DNA of 64,000 nt from Desemzia sp. RIT 804. GTDB lineage: Bacteria; Bacillota; Bacilli; Lactobacillales; Carnobacteriaceae. The stretch is taken from positions 248,001-312,000 of the forward strand of contig NZ_JAFEMV010000001.1 of NCBI RefSeq assembly GCF_016892605.1, given 5' to 3'. Of this stretch, positions 16,315-26,426 are shown piece after piece. A model generated the notes under the pieces. It had not been told where the DNA came from, made no database searches, and worked only from the letters and a program-made list of their open reading frames with translations. Made by a program: the position numbers and the translations under genes. Numbering within the stretch: position 1 is the first letter of the stretch; each line of letters begins with the position of its first letter.

Positions 16315-17643
16315 ATGAGAAATTCTGAGATGTATGTTAGTTTAGATATTGGAACCACTTCAATAAAAGTTGTTGTAGCTGAGTATGTTAATGGGCAAAT
16401 GAATATTATTGGAGTAGGAAACGAAAAATCTGAAGGACTGAGCAGAGGTATCATAGTTGATATCGATAAAACAGTTGAATCTATCAAGAAAGCGATTAAA
16501 CAAGCTGAAAAAAAAGCAAATGTTGAAATTTACAATGTTATCGTTGGAACTCAAAGCACATCTACAGAAATTGAGACCTGTCATGGAATGATCGCAGTTT
16601 CAGGCGAAAATCGAGAAATCACAGATGAGGATGTGCGCAATACAATCGGTGCTGCAATGGTAAAATCGGTTCCTCCAGAACGTGAAATTTTAGCCATCAT
16701 TCCTGAAGAATTTATTGTTGATGGTTTTGACGGAATTAAGGATCCTCGAGGAATGATAGGTGTTCGATTGGAAATGCACGCGACTATGATCACTGGCCCG
16801 AAAACAATTGTACATAACATCAAACGTTGTGTGGAAAAAGCTGGATTGCAAATTGAAAATATTGTTTTACAACCTTTAGCTGCTAGTACAGTTAGTATGT
16901 CTAGTGGAGAAAGAGATTTTGGAACAATTTTAATTGATATGGGTGGAGGCCAAACTGCGGCTTCTGTTATCCATGATAATCAATTGAAATTTGCTTTTGT
17001 AGACCCTGAAGGTGGAGAATACGTTACAAAAGATATTTCGATCGTACTAAATACCACTTTAGAGAATGCAGAAAAAATAAAGCGTGATTTTGGATATGCA
17101 ACCTCTCTTGAAGCTTCAGCAGATGAAGTTTTTCCAGTAGAAGTTGTTGGGAAAACAGATCCCGTGAAAATGACGGAATTGTATTTGTCTGAAATCATTG
17201 AAGCACGTGTAGTCCAAATTTTTGAAACAGTCAAAGCAGAATTGGATTCTGTAAGAGCTAGAGAGTTGCCGGGAGGTATTGTCTTAACCGGCGGTGCAGC
17301 ATCTATACCAGGTATGGTAGAATTAGCTAAAGAGATATTTGAAGTGAATGTTAAATTATACATCCCAGATCATATGGGAATGCGTTACCCATCATTTACA
17401 ACAAGTATTGGTTTAATAGAATATCAAGCTAAACTAAATGATATTCAAAGAATAGCTAATCAAACAGCAACAGGGTTCAATGTTGAATCTGCTTCTTCTC
17501 CACGTCAATCGGTAGTTGAGATGCAAAGAGATGAAGAAGTTGATGAATACACAGTCAAGAAAAAACCAGTCAAAAAACCTAAAAATGAAGAAGATGGTTT
17601 TGTATTCAAAATGAAACAAATGTTTAACAACTTTTTCGATTAA
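16315..17643 (+). CDS. ftsA: Cell division protein FtsA
   Basis: FtsA is an actin-family ATPase that tethers FtsZ to the membrane. The phosphate-1 loop LDIGTTSIKV opens the protein, a 1C SHS2 domain follows, and the phosphate-2 motif IDMGGGQTA and adenosine motif LTGGAASIPG are present. The C-terminus (FKMKQMFNNFFD) is an amphipathic membrane-targeting helix. AGGAGG at 16300-16305 selects ATG 16315, giving 442 aa. Confidence 0.97.
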   Translation: MRNSEMYVSLDIGTTSIKVVVAEYVNGQMNIIGVGNEKSEGLSRGIIVDIDKTVESIKKAIKQAEKKANVEIYNVIVGTQSTSTEIETCHGMIAVSGENREITDEDVRNTIGAAMVKSVPPEREILAIIPEEFIVDGFDGIKDPRGMIGVRLEMHATMITGPKTIVHNIKRCVEKAGLQIENIVLQPLAASTVSMSSGERDFGTILIDMGGGQTAASVIHDNQLKFAFVDPEGGEYVTKDISIVLNTTLENAEKIKRDFGYATSLEASADEVFPVEVVGKTDPVKMTELYLSEIIEARVVQIFETVKAELDSVRARELPGGIVLTGGAASIPGMVELAKEIFEVNVKLYIPDHMGMRYPSFTTSIGLIEYQAKLNDIQRIANQTATGFNVESASSPRQSVVEMQRDEEVDEYTVKKKPVKKPKNEEDGFVFKMKQMFNNFFD

Positions 17644-17693
17644 ACTATTAAAGAGACTAAAAAGAAATTTACTAGATAGTAGGGGGAAATAAG

Positions 17694-18947
17694 ATGGACT
17701 TAGAATTCGACACAGCACCAGTTAGTGGAGCTGTTATTAAAGTAATTGGTGTAGGTGGAGCAGGTAATAACGCAGTAAACCGTATGATCAGCGATAATGT
17801 AAAAGGCGTTGAGTTTATTGTAGCCAATACAGACTTACAAGCTTTAGCAAGTTCAAATGCGGAGACTAAAATTCAACTTGGTCCAAAGTTAACTCGAGGC
17901 CTAGGCGCAGGAGCAAACCCTGATATTGGACATAAAGCTGCTGAAGAAAGTGAAGAACAAATTGCTGAATCCTTAAAAGGAGCAGACATGATCTTCGTTA
18001 CTGCTGGAATGGGTGGAGGTACTGGTACTGGTGCTGCTCCTATTGTCGCTCGTATTGCTAAAGAACAAGGAGCTTTGACGGTTGGTGTTATTACTCGTCC
18101 ATTCTCATTTGAAGGACCAAAACGTGGCCGTTTTGCTGCAGAAGGTCTAGCACAAATGAAAGAATACGTTGATACATTGGTGACTATTTCAAATAATCGT
18201 TTGTTAGAAATCGTAGATAAAAAAACACCTATGCTGGAAGCATTCCGTGAAGCAGATAATGTATTACGTCAAGGTGTACAAGGTATTTCTGATTTGATTA
18301 CTTCTCCTGGTTACGTAAACTTAGACTTCGCTGATGTCAAAACAGTTATGGAAAATCAAGGTTCTGCACTAATGGGAATTGGTACAGCAAGTGGAGAAAA
18401 CCGTACTGTTGAAGCAACTAAAAAAGCTATTTCTTCTCCTTTATTAGAAGTATCGATCGATGGAGCAGAGTCTGTATTATTAAATATTACTGGGGGATCA
18501 GATTTAACATTGTTTGAAGCTCAAGATGCTTCTGATATTGTTTCTTCTGCTTCAACAACTGAAGTGAATATCATCTTTGGTACTTCTATTAATGAAGAAT
18601 TGGGTGATGAAGTAGTGGTAACTGTTATCGCTACTGGTATTGATACTACAGAAGCAGACAAACGATTAGCACAAAACAGCCGTGTTCAACCTGCATCAAA
18701 TCGTGGGCAACAAGCTAAACCAAATACTCCTGACACTCAAAAAAATGATCCATTTGCTGACTGGGATATTCGTCGTGAACCGAACACACGCAGTCGTAAT
18801 GTACAAAGTTCTGATACGAATATTTTTGATGATAAAGAAAAAACTGAATTTGAACCTTCAAGCCGAGACCATGCAACAGAAGAGAAAAAAGAAACACCTC
18901 AAGATAGTTTAGATACTCCTCCATTCTTTAGAAGAAGACGGAAGTAA
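17694..18947 (+). CDS. ftsZ: Cell division protein FtsZ
   Basis: FtsZ is the tubulin-like GTPase of the Z-ring. The GTP signature GGGTGTG is at 107-113, with T7 loop residues in [12 protein letters not shown] roughly 80-residue disordered linker leads to the C-terminal peptide [11 protein letters not shown], which binds FtsA, SepF and EzrA, all encoded in this window. The product is 417 aa. The next gene starts on the base after its stop codon. Confidence 0.98.
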   Translation: MDLEFDTAPVSGAVIKVIGVGGAGNNAVNRMISDNVKGVEFIVANTDLQALASSNAETKIQLGPKLTRGLGAGANPDIGHKAAEESEEQIAESLKGADMIFVTAGMGGGTGTGAAPIVARIAKEQGALTVGVITRPFSFEGPKRGRFAAEGLAQMKEYVDTLVTISNNRLLEIVDKKTPMLEAFREADNVLRQGVQGISDLITSPGYVNLDFADVKTVMENQGSALMGIGTASGENRTVEATKKAISSPLLEVSIDGAESVLLNITGGSDLTLFEAQDASDIVSSASTTEVNIIFGTSINEELGDEVVVTVIATGIDTTEADKRLAQNSRVQPASNRGQQAKPNTPDTQKNDPFADWDIRREPNTRSRNVQSSDTNIFDDKEKTEFEPSSRDHATEEKKETPQDSLDTPPFFRRRRK

Positions 18948-19643
18948 ATGAACCACATAGAACAAAATGTTCACAACATAGAAGATCAACTGAAAAAATC
19001 ACTGGACAGCTCAAAACGTGATAGAGTTGATCTTCGCGTTGTTGTTGTAACAAAATATGTTTCTATTGAAGAAGCAGAAAAAATGGTATCGCTCGGTTAC
19101 AAACATCTAGGAGAAAACAGACCAGAAGGATTGATCCAAAAGCAAGCAGCTCTACAGCAAAAAGAGATTGTATGGCATTATATTGGGTCCCTTCAAACTA
19201 GAAAAGTAAAACAAATCATCAATCATATTGATTATCTGCACTCTTTAGATAGAATGTCCTTAGCGGAAGAGATTGAGAAAAGAGCTGAAAAATCTGTTTC
19301 TTGTTTTTTACAAGTCAATATTTCAGGTGAAGAATCAAAAAGTGGTTTTTCTTTCAAAGAAGTAATGGAAGTTGTTGAGGAGCTATCAAAATTTGAAAAA
19401 ATAAAGATTGTTGGCTTGATGACAATGGCGCCAAAAGATGTAGAAGAATCAACTATTCGAAAAGTATTTAGTGAATTAAAAAAATTACAAGAGAAAATCG
19501 TATCGCTTGATTTGGACTATGCACCTTGTACAGAATTAAGTATGGGAATGAGTCAAGATTATCCCATCGCTATAGAAGAAGGAGCCACTTTTGTTCGTAT
19601 TGGATCGGCTTTTTTTAAGGAAATAGAAGCTGATAAAACCTAA
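18948..19643 (+). CDS. YggS-family pyridoxal phosphate homeostasis protein
   Basis: This PLP-binding TIM-barrel protein of 231 aa has a cofactor lysine in VVVTKYVS (Lys36). The motifs LGENRPEG, WHYIGSLQ and ELSMGMSQDYPIAI are typical of the family. It is called ylmE in Bacillus. It keeps free PLP and amino acid pools in balance. The ATG follows the ftsZ TAA directly, with no ribosome-binding site of its own apart from AGAAGACGGAAG in ftsZ. Confidence 0.94.
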   Translation: MNHIEQNVHNIEDQLKKSLDSSKRDRVDLRVVVVTKYVSIEEAEKMVSLGYKHLGENRPEGLIQKQAALQQKEIVWHYIGSLQTRKVKQIINHIDYLHSLDRMSLAEEIEKRAEKSVSCFLQVNISGEESKSGFSFKEVMEVVEELSKFEKIKIVGLMTMAPKDVEESTIRKVFSELKKLQEKIVSLDLDYAPCTELSMGMSQDYPIAIEEGATFVRIGSAFFKEIEADKT

Positions 19644-19668
19644 TTTTTTTAATTGAGGAGGGTTTAAA

Positions 19669-20154
19669 ATGGGAATGATAAACCGATTTAATAGTTTTTT
19701 TGGTTTAGGTGATGAAGATGAATCCTTTTACATGGAAGAAATGGAACAAGAAACCAAAGTGAAAAATACTAAACAAAAGCCTCAACTATCAAATAGACAA
19801 GGAAGTCCAGTTGCTATGAATGTACGCAAAGATACGAAAAAACCAAGTAATGTAGTTTCTATCAATCAATCGCAACAACAAGGGAAAATCATCGTTGTAG
19901 AACCAAGAGTTTATTCGGAAGTAAAAGAAATTGCTGATCTATTACTGGCAAATCAAGCAGTAGTTTTAAATTTCAATCGTATTGAAAAAAACGAAGCTAA
20001 AAAAATTGTAGACTTTTTAATGGGTACGATTTACGCCATTGAAGGAGACATGCAACGAGTAGGAAATGAAATTTTCCTTTGCACGCCTAAAAATGTGGAA
20101 ATCGATGGAGTCTTAGACCAATCAAGTAATTTCGATGATCTTGAGATATATTAA
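19669..20154 (+). CDS. sepF: Cell division protein SepF
   Basis: SepF bundles FtsZ filaments and anchors them to the membrane. The N-terminus is an amphipathic membrane-binding helix (MGMINRFNSFFGL). A charged linker and the compact C-terminal SepF domain (from about residue 70, VVEPRVYSEVKEI) follow. The product is 161 aa. It lies between yggS and ylmG, the standard Gram-positive order. Confidence 0.96.
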   Translation: MGMINRFNSFFGLGDEDESFYMEEMEQETKVKNTKQKPQLSNRQGSPVAMNVRKDTKKPSNVVSINQSQQQGKIIVVEPRVYSEVKEIADLLLANQAVVLNFNRIEKNEAKKIVDFLMGTIYAIEGDMQRVGNEIFLCTPKNVEIDGVLDQSSNFDDLEIY

Positions 20155-20174
20155 TAGAGAGGAATTTTAATCCA

Positions 20175-20465
20175 GTGTTATTTATACTAACTAGACTTCA
20201 TAGCGTATTATCAGCAGCATTAGAGATTTATTCTGTGTTATTGGTAATTTATATACTATTGTCATGGTTTCCAAATGCATACCAATCAAAATTAGGACAA
20301 TTGTTGGCTCGGGTCTGTGAACCTTATTTAGATGTGTTCAGACGCATTATCCCACCTATTGGAATGATCAGCATATCGGGGATCGTAGCCTTACTTGCAT
20401 TAAATGTGATCAGTAGAGGATTGGATAGTATTTTTATATTCATTTATCGATTAGTTCTTTCTTAA
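20175..20465 (+). CDS. ylmG: YggT-family membrane protein YlmG
   Basis: This 96-aa membrane protein has two YggT hydrophobic segments, each with a family block (LLSWFPN and LARVCEPYLDVFRRIIPP). The start is GTG behind GAGAGGAA. It is encoded beside sepF and ylmH in most Firmicutes and is thought to help membrane or FtsZ organisation. The precise role is not known. Confidence 0.9.
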   Translation: MLFILTRLHSVLSAALEIYSVLLVIYILLSWFPNAYQSKLGQLLARVCEPYLDVFRRIIPPIGMISISGIVALLALNVISRGLDSIFIFIYRLVLS

Positions 20466-20482
20466 ACAAGGAGTAGATCGCA

Positions 20483-21265
20483 GTGATTGAAAATGTGTAT
20501 CAGCATTTCAGAAAAGAAGAAATTCCTTTTATCGATTCGGTGGCAGAGTGGGTCAGAGAAGTAGAGGATCAATACATACCAGTATTGACAAATTTTTTAG
20601 ATCCTAGGCAATACTACATTTTAGAATCGATCGTTGGTAAAAATATGGATATTAAATTACATTCTTTCGGAGGATATGAATCCTCTGAAAGAAACCGTGC
20701 TTTTATTTGTCCTGCTTACTTCGAGCCTAAACAAGAAGACTTTAACATTAAATTGTACGAAGTAAAATATCCGACTAAATTTGCTACTATGTCCCATGGA
20801 AAAATTCTGGGTACGTTGCTTTCTAGCGGCATCAAAAGAGAGTTTTTCGGAGATATTATTTCTGATGGAGAAAGATGGCAATTTTTTATTGACGACTCCA
20901 TCAAAAATTATGTTATCTCTCAAATTGATAAAATCGGTCGAGTCTCCGTTCGCTTGGAAGAACGTGACTACACGGATTTAATTCTTCCGAAAGATAGTTG
21001 GACAATCGTGCATGATACTGTTTCATCTATGAGAATCGATACTCTTATTTCGAGTATATTTAAGATTTCTAGACAACGAGCAAAACAAATGATAGAATCA
21101 GGGCATATTAAAGTAAATTGGACTGAAATGCAGCGACCAGATTTTGTATTAGATTTATTGGATATTGTTTCAGTACGTGGCTTTGGACGTTTCCAAGTGC
21201 AAGAAATCGAAGGAAAAAGCAAAAAAGACAAGTGGAAGCTTGTGTTAGGTGTTTTATTCAAATAA
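20483..21265 (+). CDS. ylmH: S4-domain RNA-binding protein YlmH
   Basis: This 260-aa protein has an N-terminal region typical of YlmH and a C-terminal S4 RNA-binding domain (about residues 180-245, MRIDTLISSIFKISRQRAK). Family members have been linked to rescue of stalled 50S peptidyl-tRNA complexes. The start is GTG behind AAGGAG. It completes the sepF-ylmG-ylmH-divIVA order. Confidence 0.92.
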   Translation: MIENVYQHFRKEEIPFIDSVAEWVREVEDQYIPVLTNFLDPRQYYILESIVGKNMDIKLHSFGGYESSERNRAFICPAYFEPKQEDFNIKLYEVKYPTKFATMSHGKILGTLLSSGIKREFFGDIISDGERWQFFIDDSIKNYVISQIDKIGRVSVRLEERDYTDLILPKDSWTIVHDTVSSMRIDTLISSIFKISRQRAKQMIESGHIKVNWTEMQRPDFVLDLLDIVSVRGFGRFQVQEIEGKSKKDKWKLVLGVLFK

Positions 21266-21310
21266 ACAATCATTACTTACTAACTAACTTTACTTTTGGA
21301 GGTGTCAATA

Positions 21311-22015
21311 ATGGGACTAACACCATTAGATATACATAATAAAGAATTTCCAACAAAGATGCGTGGTTACGATCAAGACGAAGTAAACGATTTTTTGGAT
21401 CAAATTATTAGAGATTATGAAACAGTTCTAAAAGACAAAAAAGAATTAGAAAAGAAATTAAAATTTTCTGAAGAAAAAGTACAGCATTACAATAATCTTC
21501 AAGATTCATTAAACAAATCGATTATTGTAGCCCAAGAAGCTGCAGATCGATTAAAAGAAAATTCCGATAAAGAAGCAGCAATCATTCTGCAGGAAGCTGA
21601 GAATAACGCGGATCGATTATTGAATGATTCCGTTGAAAAAGCGAGAAGAATCACAGCAGAAACAGAAGAACTGAAGAAACAAAGTCGTGTCTTTAAACAA
21701 CGTTTGCAATTGATGATTGAATCTCAGTTAGAAATGGTAAAAAACAATGAGTGGGATGAATTGCTGAAAAGCGAAACAGAAGAAGTTATTGAAATTCCTA
21801 CAGTAAAAGAGATCCTTCAAAAAACTCAAATTGAAGAAAAACAGTTGCCAGTGGATGTTGAAAAAGCTATAATAACAGATGATGCTTCTTCAGAAGAAGA
21901 GACAGCAGAAGTTGAGTTAGGTGAATCAACAAATGTTTCTGAGGATACACAAGATGAAGCAGATAAAAAAGACTATGAAGAAGGCAGTATGCCTGCTGTA
22001 GAATTACCTTTGTAA
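21311..22015 (+). CDS. divIVA: Septum/pole protein DivIVA
   Basis: DivIVA is a curvature-sensing coiled-coil scaffold. The lipid-binding N-terminus MGLTPLDIHNKEFPTKMRGYD is intact, a long coiled coil follows (about 30-150), and the last 70 residues form an acidic tail. GGAGG at 21298-21302 supports ATG 21311, giving 234 aa. MinCD are encoded at 56-57.5 kb without MinE, consistent with DivIVA-based Min placement. Confidence 0.95.
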   Translation: MGLTPLDIHNKEFPTKMRGYDQDEVNDFLDQIIRDYETVLKDKKELEKKLKFSEEKVQHYNNLQDSLNKSIIVAQEAADRLKENSDKEAAIILQEAENNADRLLNDSVEKARRITAETEELKKQSRVFKQRLQLMIESQLEMVKNNEWDELLKSETEEVIEIPTVKEILQKTQIEEKQLPVDVEKAIITDDASSEEETAEVELGESTNVSEDTQDEADKKDYEEGSMPAVELPL

Positions 22016-22039
22016 ATTAGAGACATCTAAATAGCTTAT

Positions 22040-22275
22040 AGCAATGATTGGAACAGAAAGCAATAATAATACTTTACAGCGAGTTAGAAAGCAGTGTGAG
22101 TCTAACAAGTCCCTATTATTGTAAGATCCTCCATGAGTATTAATTTGAATTCTAAGTAAAATTAATCGTTTGATTGGCGTTAACAATCGTTAGAGGAGAA
22201 AAGAGAGCTCTTTTCTTGAACTATGGGTGGTACCACGAAGATTTCGTCCCTTTTGGGAAGAGGTCTTTTTTTGTG
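22040..22275 (+). ncRNA. T-box leader of ileS
   Basis: The T-box core GGGTGGTACCACG is at 22225-22237. The terminator stem (GAAGATTTCGTCCC with GGGAAGAGGTCTTT) then leads into a T run. The probable specifier is ATC (Ile) at 22126-22128, in a GTAAGATCC context. Uncharged tRNA-Ile would stabilise the antiterminator and allow ileS transcription. The 5' boundary is approximate. Confidence 0.92.
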
Positions 22276-22347
22276 CTCTTATTTAGATTCTATGAAAGTG
22301 TGAGTTAAAATCAAAAAGATTTCAATAGAAGAGAGGATTTCGTGATA

Positions 22348-25137
22348 ATGAAAATGAAAGAGACATTAAATTTAGGTCAAACTAAATTTAAAATGCGAGG
22401 AAATTTACCTGTTCGTGAAGTAGAATGGCAACAAGAGTGGAAAGATGCAGATATTTATGAAAAGCTTCAAGAAAAAAATGCTGATAAACCTACCTTTATA
22501 TTACATGATGGCCCTCCATATGCAAATGGAGATATCCATATGGGACACGCATTAAATAAGATTACTAAAGACATCATCATCCGTTCTAAAAGCATGAGTG
22601 GTTTTCGTTCGCCGTATGTTCCTGGCTGGGATACTCATGGATTGCCAATCGAACAAGCTGTTACCAACAGTGGTGTAAAACGTAAAGAGATGGCAGAAGC
22701 AGCATTCCGTAAAATTTGTGAAGAGTATGCTTGGAAACAAATCAATCAACAAAGAGAAGATTTCAAACGTCTTGGGGTTGCAGGTGATTGGGAAAACCCT
22801 TATGTTACATTAGACCCAAAATTTGAAGAACAACAAATTCGTTTATTCGGAAAAATGGCAGAAAAAGGATACATCTATAAAGGATTAAAACCTATTTACT
22901 GGTCACCTTCAAGTGAATCGTCATTAGCTGAAGCGGAAATCGAATACCATGATGTAAAATCACCAAGTATTTATATTGCTTTTAAAGTAGTAGATGGGAA
23001 AGGTCTATTAGAGGAAGATACATCTTTTGTTATTTGGACAACTACACCGTGGACTATTCCATCTAACTTAGCCATTGCTGTAAATGCAGATTACAGTTAC
23101 GCAGTTGTAAATGCAGACGGTAAAAAATATGTTGTAGCAAAAGATTTATTAGAAGATGTTTCTTCTACAATAGGTTGGGAAAATGTAGAGATCTTATCTG
23201 AAATAAATGGGAAAGATTTAGAATATATGACGGCTCAGCATCCAATGTATGATCGTACTTCTTTACTCATTTTAGGAGATCACGTTACTTTAGAAGCAGG
23301 TACAGGGTTAGTTCATACTGCACCTGGCCACGGTGAGGACGACTACATTGTTGGTCAAAAATACAAATTGGGTGTTCTTTCTCCAGTTGATGATAAAGGC
23401 TGTTTCACTGATGAAGCTCCAGGGCTGGAAGGTATTTTTTACGATGAGGCCAATAAAAAAATTGCTGAATGGTTAGATGAAAATGGAAGTTTATTAAAAT
23501 TAAACTTCTTTACACATAGCTACCCTCATGATTGGAGAACAAAAAAACCAGTTATTTTTAGAGCGACTCCACAGTGGTTTGCATCAATTGATAAATTCCG
23601 TGATCAAATTTTAGACGCTATTGAAAATGATGTCAATTGGTTACATCCATCTGGAAAACCGCGTATCTACAATATGGTTCGCGATCGCGGAGATTGGGTT
23701 ATTTCACGTCAACGTGTATGGGGAGTACCATTGCCAATTTTCTATGGGGAAAATGGAGAACCCATCATCACACCTGAAACTATCGATCACGTAGCTGCTT
23801 TAATCGGCGAATTTGGTTCAAATGTTTGGTTTGAACGTGAGGCAAAAGATTTATTGCCTGAAGGATTTACACATCCCAGCAGTCCAAATAATGAATTTAC
23901 AAAAGAAAAAGATATTATGGATGTTTGGTTTGATTCTGGATCGTCTCATGCAGGTGTTTTAAAAACACGTCCAGACTTATCCTTCCCAGCTGACATGTAT
24001 TTGGAAGGATCAGATCAATATCGTGGCTGGTTCAACTCAAGTTTAACAACTTCAGTAGCAGTAAACGAAGAAGCTCCATACAAAAATGTTCTTTCTCAAG
24101 GATTTGTCATGGACGGTGAAGGCCGCAAAATGAGTAAATCTCTTGGAAATGTGATTGTTCCGAATAAAGTGATCAAACAAATGGGTGCAGATATTATTCG
24201 TCTATGGGTATCTAGTGTGGACTATGAATATGATGTCCGTGTATCTGATGATATCTTGAAACAGGTATCAGAAGGATACCGTAAAATTCGTAACACCATG
24301 CGTTTCCTATTAGCCAACACTTCTGACTTTGATCCAAAAGAAAATACTGTGGATTATCAAGATTTGAATGCATTAGATCAATATATGTTGATCCGTTTCA
24401 ATCAAGTAGTCGAGAAAATCAGAAAATCTTATAAAGAGTATGATTTTAAAGGTATCTACCAAACGGTGATGAACTTCTGTACTGTTGACTTGTCTCAATT
24501 CTATTTAGACATTGCTAAAGATGTAGTGTACATCGATTTAGAAAATGGACATGATCGCCGTGCAATGCAAACAGTCTTTTATGACATTGCTGTGAAATTA
24601 ACAGCTTTGCTTACACCGATTCTTCCACATACAAGTGAAGAAATTTGGAAACATTTGAAGGAAGAAGAAGAATTTGCTCAATTGGCAGAATTGCCAGAAG
24701 TAGAAACTTTTGAGAACCAAGAAACAGTTTTAAATGATTGGAAAGCATTTATGGATGTACGTGATGATATCTTGAAAGCTTTGGAAGAAGCACGTAATGA
24801 AAAAGTGATCGGTAAATCATTTGAAGCAAAAGTAACACTTTACCCAACTGCTGAGGTGAAAGAGTTATTGACACAATTGAAAGCAAATATTGCTCAGTTA
24901 TTGATCGTTTCTGAATTAGAAATAGCAGATAGCTACGAAGCGGCTCCTGAAGCAGCTCGTAAGTTCACCAATGTAGCTGTGACGATTGAGCACGCCCATG
25001 GCGAAACTTGTGAAAGATGCCGTATCATTAGCGAAGAAGTAGGAACATTTGAAGAGGCTCCGACACTTTGCTCACGTTGCTACCATATCGTAAAAGAACA
25101 TTATCCTGAAGCTCTAGAAGCTGAAGAGGAAGAATAA
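22348..25137 (+). CDS. ileS: Isoleucyl-tRNA synthetase
   Basis: This class I aminoacyl-tRNA synthetase has HMGH at residues 64-67, KMSKS at 594-598, a CP1 editing domain with the threonine-rich [14 protein letters not shown], and a C-terminal zinc finger (CERC and CSRC). ATG 22348 gives [10 protein letters not shown], matching relatives; GTG 22342 is possible and would add two residues. The product is 929 aa. It ends the dcw-linked operon and is controlled by the T-box upstream. Confidence 0.98.
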   Translation: MKMKETLNLGQTKFKMRGNLPVREVEWQQEWKDADIYEKLQEKNADKPTFILHDGPPYANGDIHMGHALNKITKDIIIRSKSMSGFRSPYVPGWDTHGLPIEQAVTNSGVKRKEMAEAAFRKICEEYAWKQINQQREDFKRLGVAGDWENPYVTLDPKFEEQQIRLFGKMAEKGYIYKGLKPIYWSPSSESSLAEAEIEYHDVKSPSIYIAFKVVDGKGLLEEDTSFVIWTTTPWTIPSNLAIAVNADYSYAVVNADGKKYVVAKDLLEDVSSTIGWENVEILSEINGKDLEYMTAQHPMYDRTSLLILGDHVTLEAGTGLVHTAPGHGEDDYIVGQKYKLGVLSPVDDKGCFTDEAPGLEGIFYDEANKKIAEWLDENGSLLKLNFFTHSYPHDWRTKKPVIFRATPQWFASIDKFRDQILDAIENDVNWLHPSGKPRIYNMVRDRGDWVISRQRVWGVPLPIFYGENGEPIITPETIDHVAALIGEFGSNVWFEREAKDLLPEGFTHPSSPNNEFTKEKDIMDVWFDSGSSHAGVLKTRPDLSFPADMYLEGSDQYRGWFNSSLTTSVAVNEEAPYKNVLSQGFVMDGEGRKMSKSLGNVIVPNKVIKQMGADIIRLWVSSVDYEYDVRVSDDILKQVSEGYRKIRNTMRFLLANTSDFDPKENTVDYQDLNALDQYMLIRFNQVVEKIRKSYKEYDFKGIYQTVMNFCTVDLSQFYLDIAKDVVYIDLENGHDRRAMQTVFYDIAVKLTALLTPILPHTSEEIWKHLKEEEEFAQLAELPEVETFENQETVLNDWKAFMDVRDDILKALEEARNEKVIGKSFEAKVTLYPTAEVKELLTQLKANIAQLLIVSELEIADSYEAAPEAARKFTNVAVTIEHAHGETCERCRIISEEVGTFEEAPTLCSRCYHIVKEHYPEALEAEEEE

Positions 25138-25152
25138 AATATACTATTCATA

Positions 25153-25196
25153 CATCTCATGAAACAGAGGAATCTGTCTTGTGAGATGTTTTTTTA
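25153..25196 (+). terminator. Rho-independent terminator after ileS
   Basis: CATCTCAT (25153-25160) pairs with GTGAGATG (to 25188), with an inner ACAGA/TCTGT stem, followed by seven T residues. Confidence 0.88.
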
Positions 25197-25197
25197 G

Positions 25198-25330
25198 GAT
25201 GTCTATTTTATGACGTTGGTAAAGAAAGCACTGAAGGAAACAGGGGTTGCTGGGTGAGAGCCATGGGAACGCGTAGAGCCCAAATCCTCCACGCTTGCAA
25301 GCTACCAGCACCAGGAATTTCTACAAGTTA
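25198..25330 (+). repeat. Inverted-arm repeat E1 (partial copy)
   Basis: The first 105 bp or so match the reverse complement of 50200-50286, starting GGATGTCTATTTTATGACG and including GGGGTTGCTGGGTGAGAGCC and a CTCCACGCTTGCAAGC block. The right arm is shortened to ACCAGCACCAGGAATTTCTAC. It occupies the start of the 600-bp gap between ileS and csp. From 25331 to 25536 I see only AT-rich sequence. Confidence 0.8.
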
Positions 25331-25536
25331 ATATTTAAGCAGCTTTGGTTTTCTATCAATGTTATATAATAAAGAACCTATTTTTTGCTTGTTGTTCCTG
25401 GTTAAATTATACGTGGCTTCTTTTGTGTAACTATGTGTCTGTTGCAAGAAAGAGTAAGAAATAAATGAGAGTGGGATCGATAGAGAACAAAAAATCAAAA
25501 AAACAAAAATTACTTTTAAAAGGCAATTGGTAGCCC

Positions 25537-25565
25537 TTGCAAACCAAAAGATACTGCGTTATAAT
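25537..25565 (+). promoter_or_regulatory. Promoter of the first csp gene
   Basis: TTGCAA (25537-25542) and a perfect TATAAT (25560-25565) are 17 bp apart. The resulting 5' UTR would be about 165 nt, the long leader typical of cold-shock mRNAs. Confidence 0.8.
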
Positions 25566-25736
25566 ATATTATGTAATGGATTTATTTTTAATAAATGAGA
25601 AAGTTGAATTTATGTCACATCAATAATTAATCAATAACATCGTTTATATTTTATAAATGACTTTGATAGTTGAGTTACATAAATAAACCTCTAACGAAAA
25701 AGATCTATTGCAATACGATATATGGAGGTAGATAGT

Positions 25737-25937
25737 ATGGAAAAAGGGACTGTAAAATGGTTTAATGCTGAGAAAGGATTTGGCTTTATCGAAGTTGAAG
25801 GCGGAGAAGATGTATTCGTACATTTTAGCGCAATCACTGGAGAAGGTTTTAAATCTTTAGAAGAAGGACAACCGGTTGAATTTGAAATTGTTGAAGGTAA
25901 CCGTGGACCTCAAGCAGCTAACGTTGTTAAATTATAA
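25737..25937 (+). CDS. Cold-shock protein, first copy
   Basis: This 66-aa single-domain cold-shock protein is an RNA chaperone with an OB fold. RNP1 (KGFGFIE) and RNP2 (VFVHF) are intact. GGAGG at 25724-25728 supports ATG 25737. A long leader precedes it and a strong terminator follows. It is closely similar to the copy at 49729 but differs mainly in the second half (VEFEIVEGN against VSFDVEEGN). Confidence 0.95.
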   Translation: MEKGTVKWFNAEKGFGFIEVEGGEDVFVHFSAITGEGFKSLEEGQPVEFEIVEGNRGPQAANVVKL

Positions 25938-25949
25938 TTGATCAAAAAA

Positions 25950-25986
25950 AACGGGAACAAGACAACAGTCTTGTTCCTTTTTTTCT
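25950..25986 (+). terminator. Rho-independent terminator after csp
   Basis: A perfect 10-bp stem, GGAACAAGAC (25954-25963) with GTCTTGTTCC (25968-25977), loop AACA, is followed by a T run. Confidence 0.92.
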
Positions 25987-26012
25987 GCAAGTGTATTGAA
26001 TTAGATAACGGA

Positions 26013-26046
26013 TATAAAAAAAAGCTCGCTATAAGCGAGCTTTTTA
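26013..26046 (-). terminator. Rho-independent terminator of the GlsB-like gene
   Basis: AAAGCTCGCT pairs with AGCGAGCTTT across a three-base loop. The T run lies on the minus-strand side, so it serves the gene at 26062. Confidence 0.85.
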
Positions 26047-26061
26047 AGGGGGTAAAAAAGG

Positions 26062-26310
26062 TTATCCTTTTCGTCTTCCAGAAATTAGTGAGAAGATCAA
26101 GATAAGAACAACAGCACCGATTAAGGCTGGGAAGACATAAAATCCTCCAACGTTCCATCCCCATTCTCCTAATAATGATGTACCTAACCATGAACCAATA
26201 AATCCGGCAACAATGTTACCAACGATTCCAAATGGTACGTCTCGTCCAACTATCATACCTGCGATAGCTCCTAAGACACCACCAACGATTAATGACCAAA
26301 TTAGTGACAT
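26062..26310 (-). CDS. GlsB/YeaQ/YmgE-family stress membrane protein
   Basis: This 82-aa membrane protein has three hydrophobic segments rich in glycine (VGGVLGAIAGMIVGRD, NIVAGFIGSWLG, ALIGAVVLILIFSLISG), the layout of transglycosylase-associated/GlsB proteins linked to general and envelope stress. AGGAGA lies 10 nt before the chosen ATG at 26310; an upstream in-frame ATG has no ribosome-binding site. It has its own promoter and terminator. The biochemical role is unknown. Confidence 0.88.
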   Translation of the reverse strand: MSLIWSLIVGGVLGAIAGMIVGRDVPFGIVGNIVAGFIGSWLGTSLLGEWGWNVGGFYVFPALIGAVVLILIFSLISGRRKG

Positions 26311-26362
26311 AAATTCCACTCTCCTATATAAATAATATTTGTAATGAACTATTACAATTATT

Positions 26363-26391
26363 AGTATAGACACAATTCGTTCAAAACTCAA
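26363..26391 (-). promoter_or_regulatory. Promoter of the GlsB-like gene
   Basis: On the minus strand TTGAGT (26391-26386) and TATACT (26368-26363) are 17 bp apart, between telA and the GlsB-like gene. Confidence 0.7.
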
Positions 26392-26426
26392 AGAATATGC
26401 TTTGTTATACACAGAGGGTTCTTTTA

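Noticed and set aside
25331-25536. Hidden short gene between repeat E1 and the csp promoter
   Set aside because: No frame with a ribosome-binding site was found; the segment is AT-rich with scattered stops in all frames.
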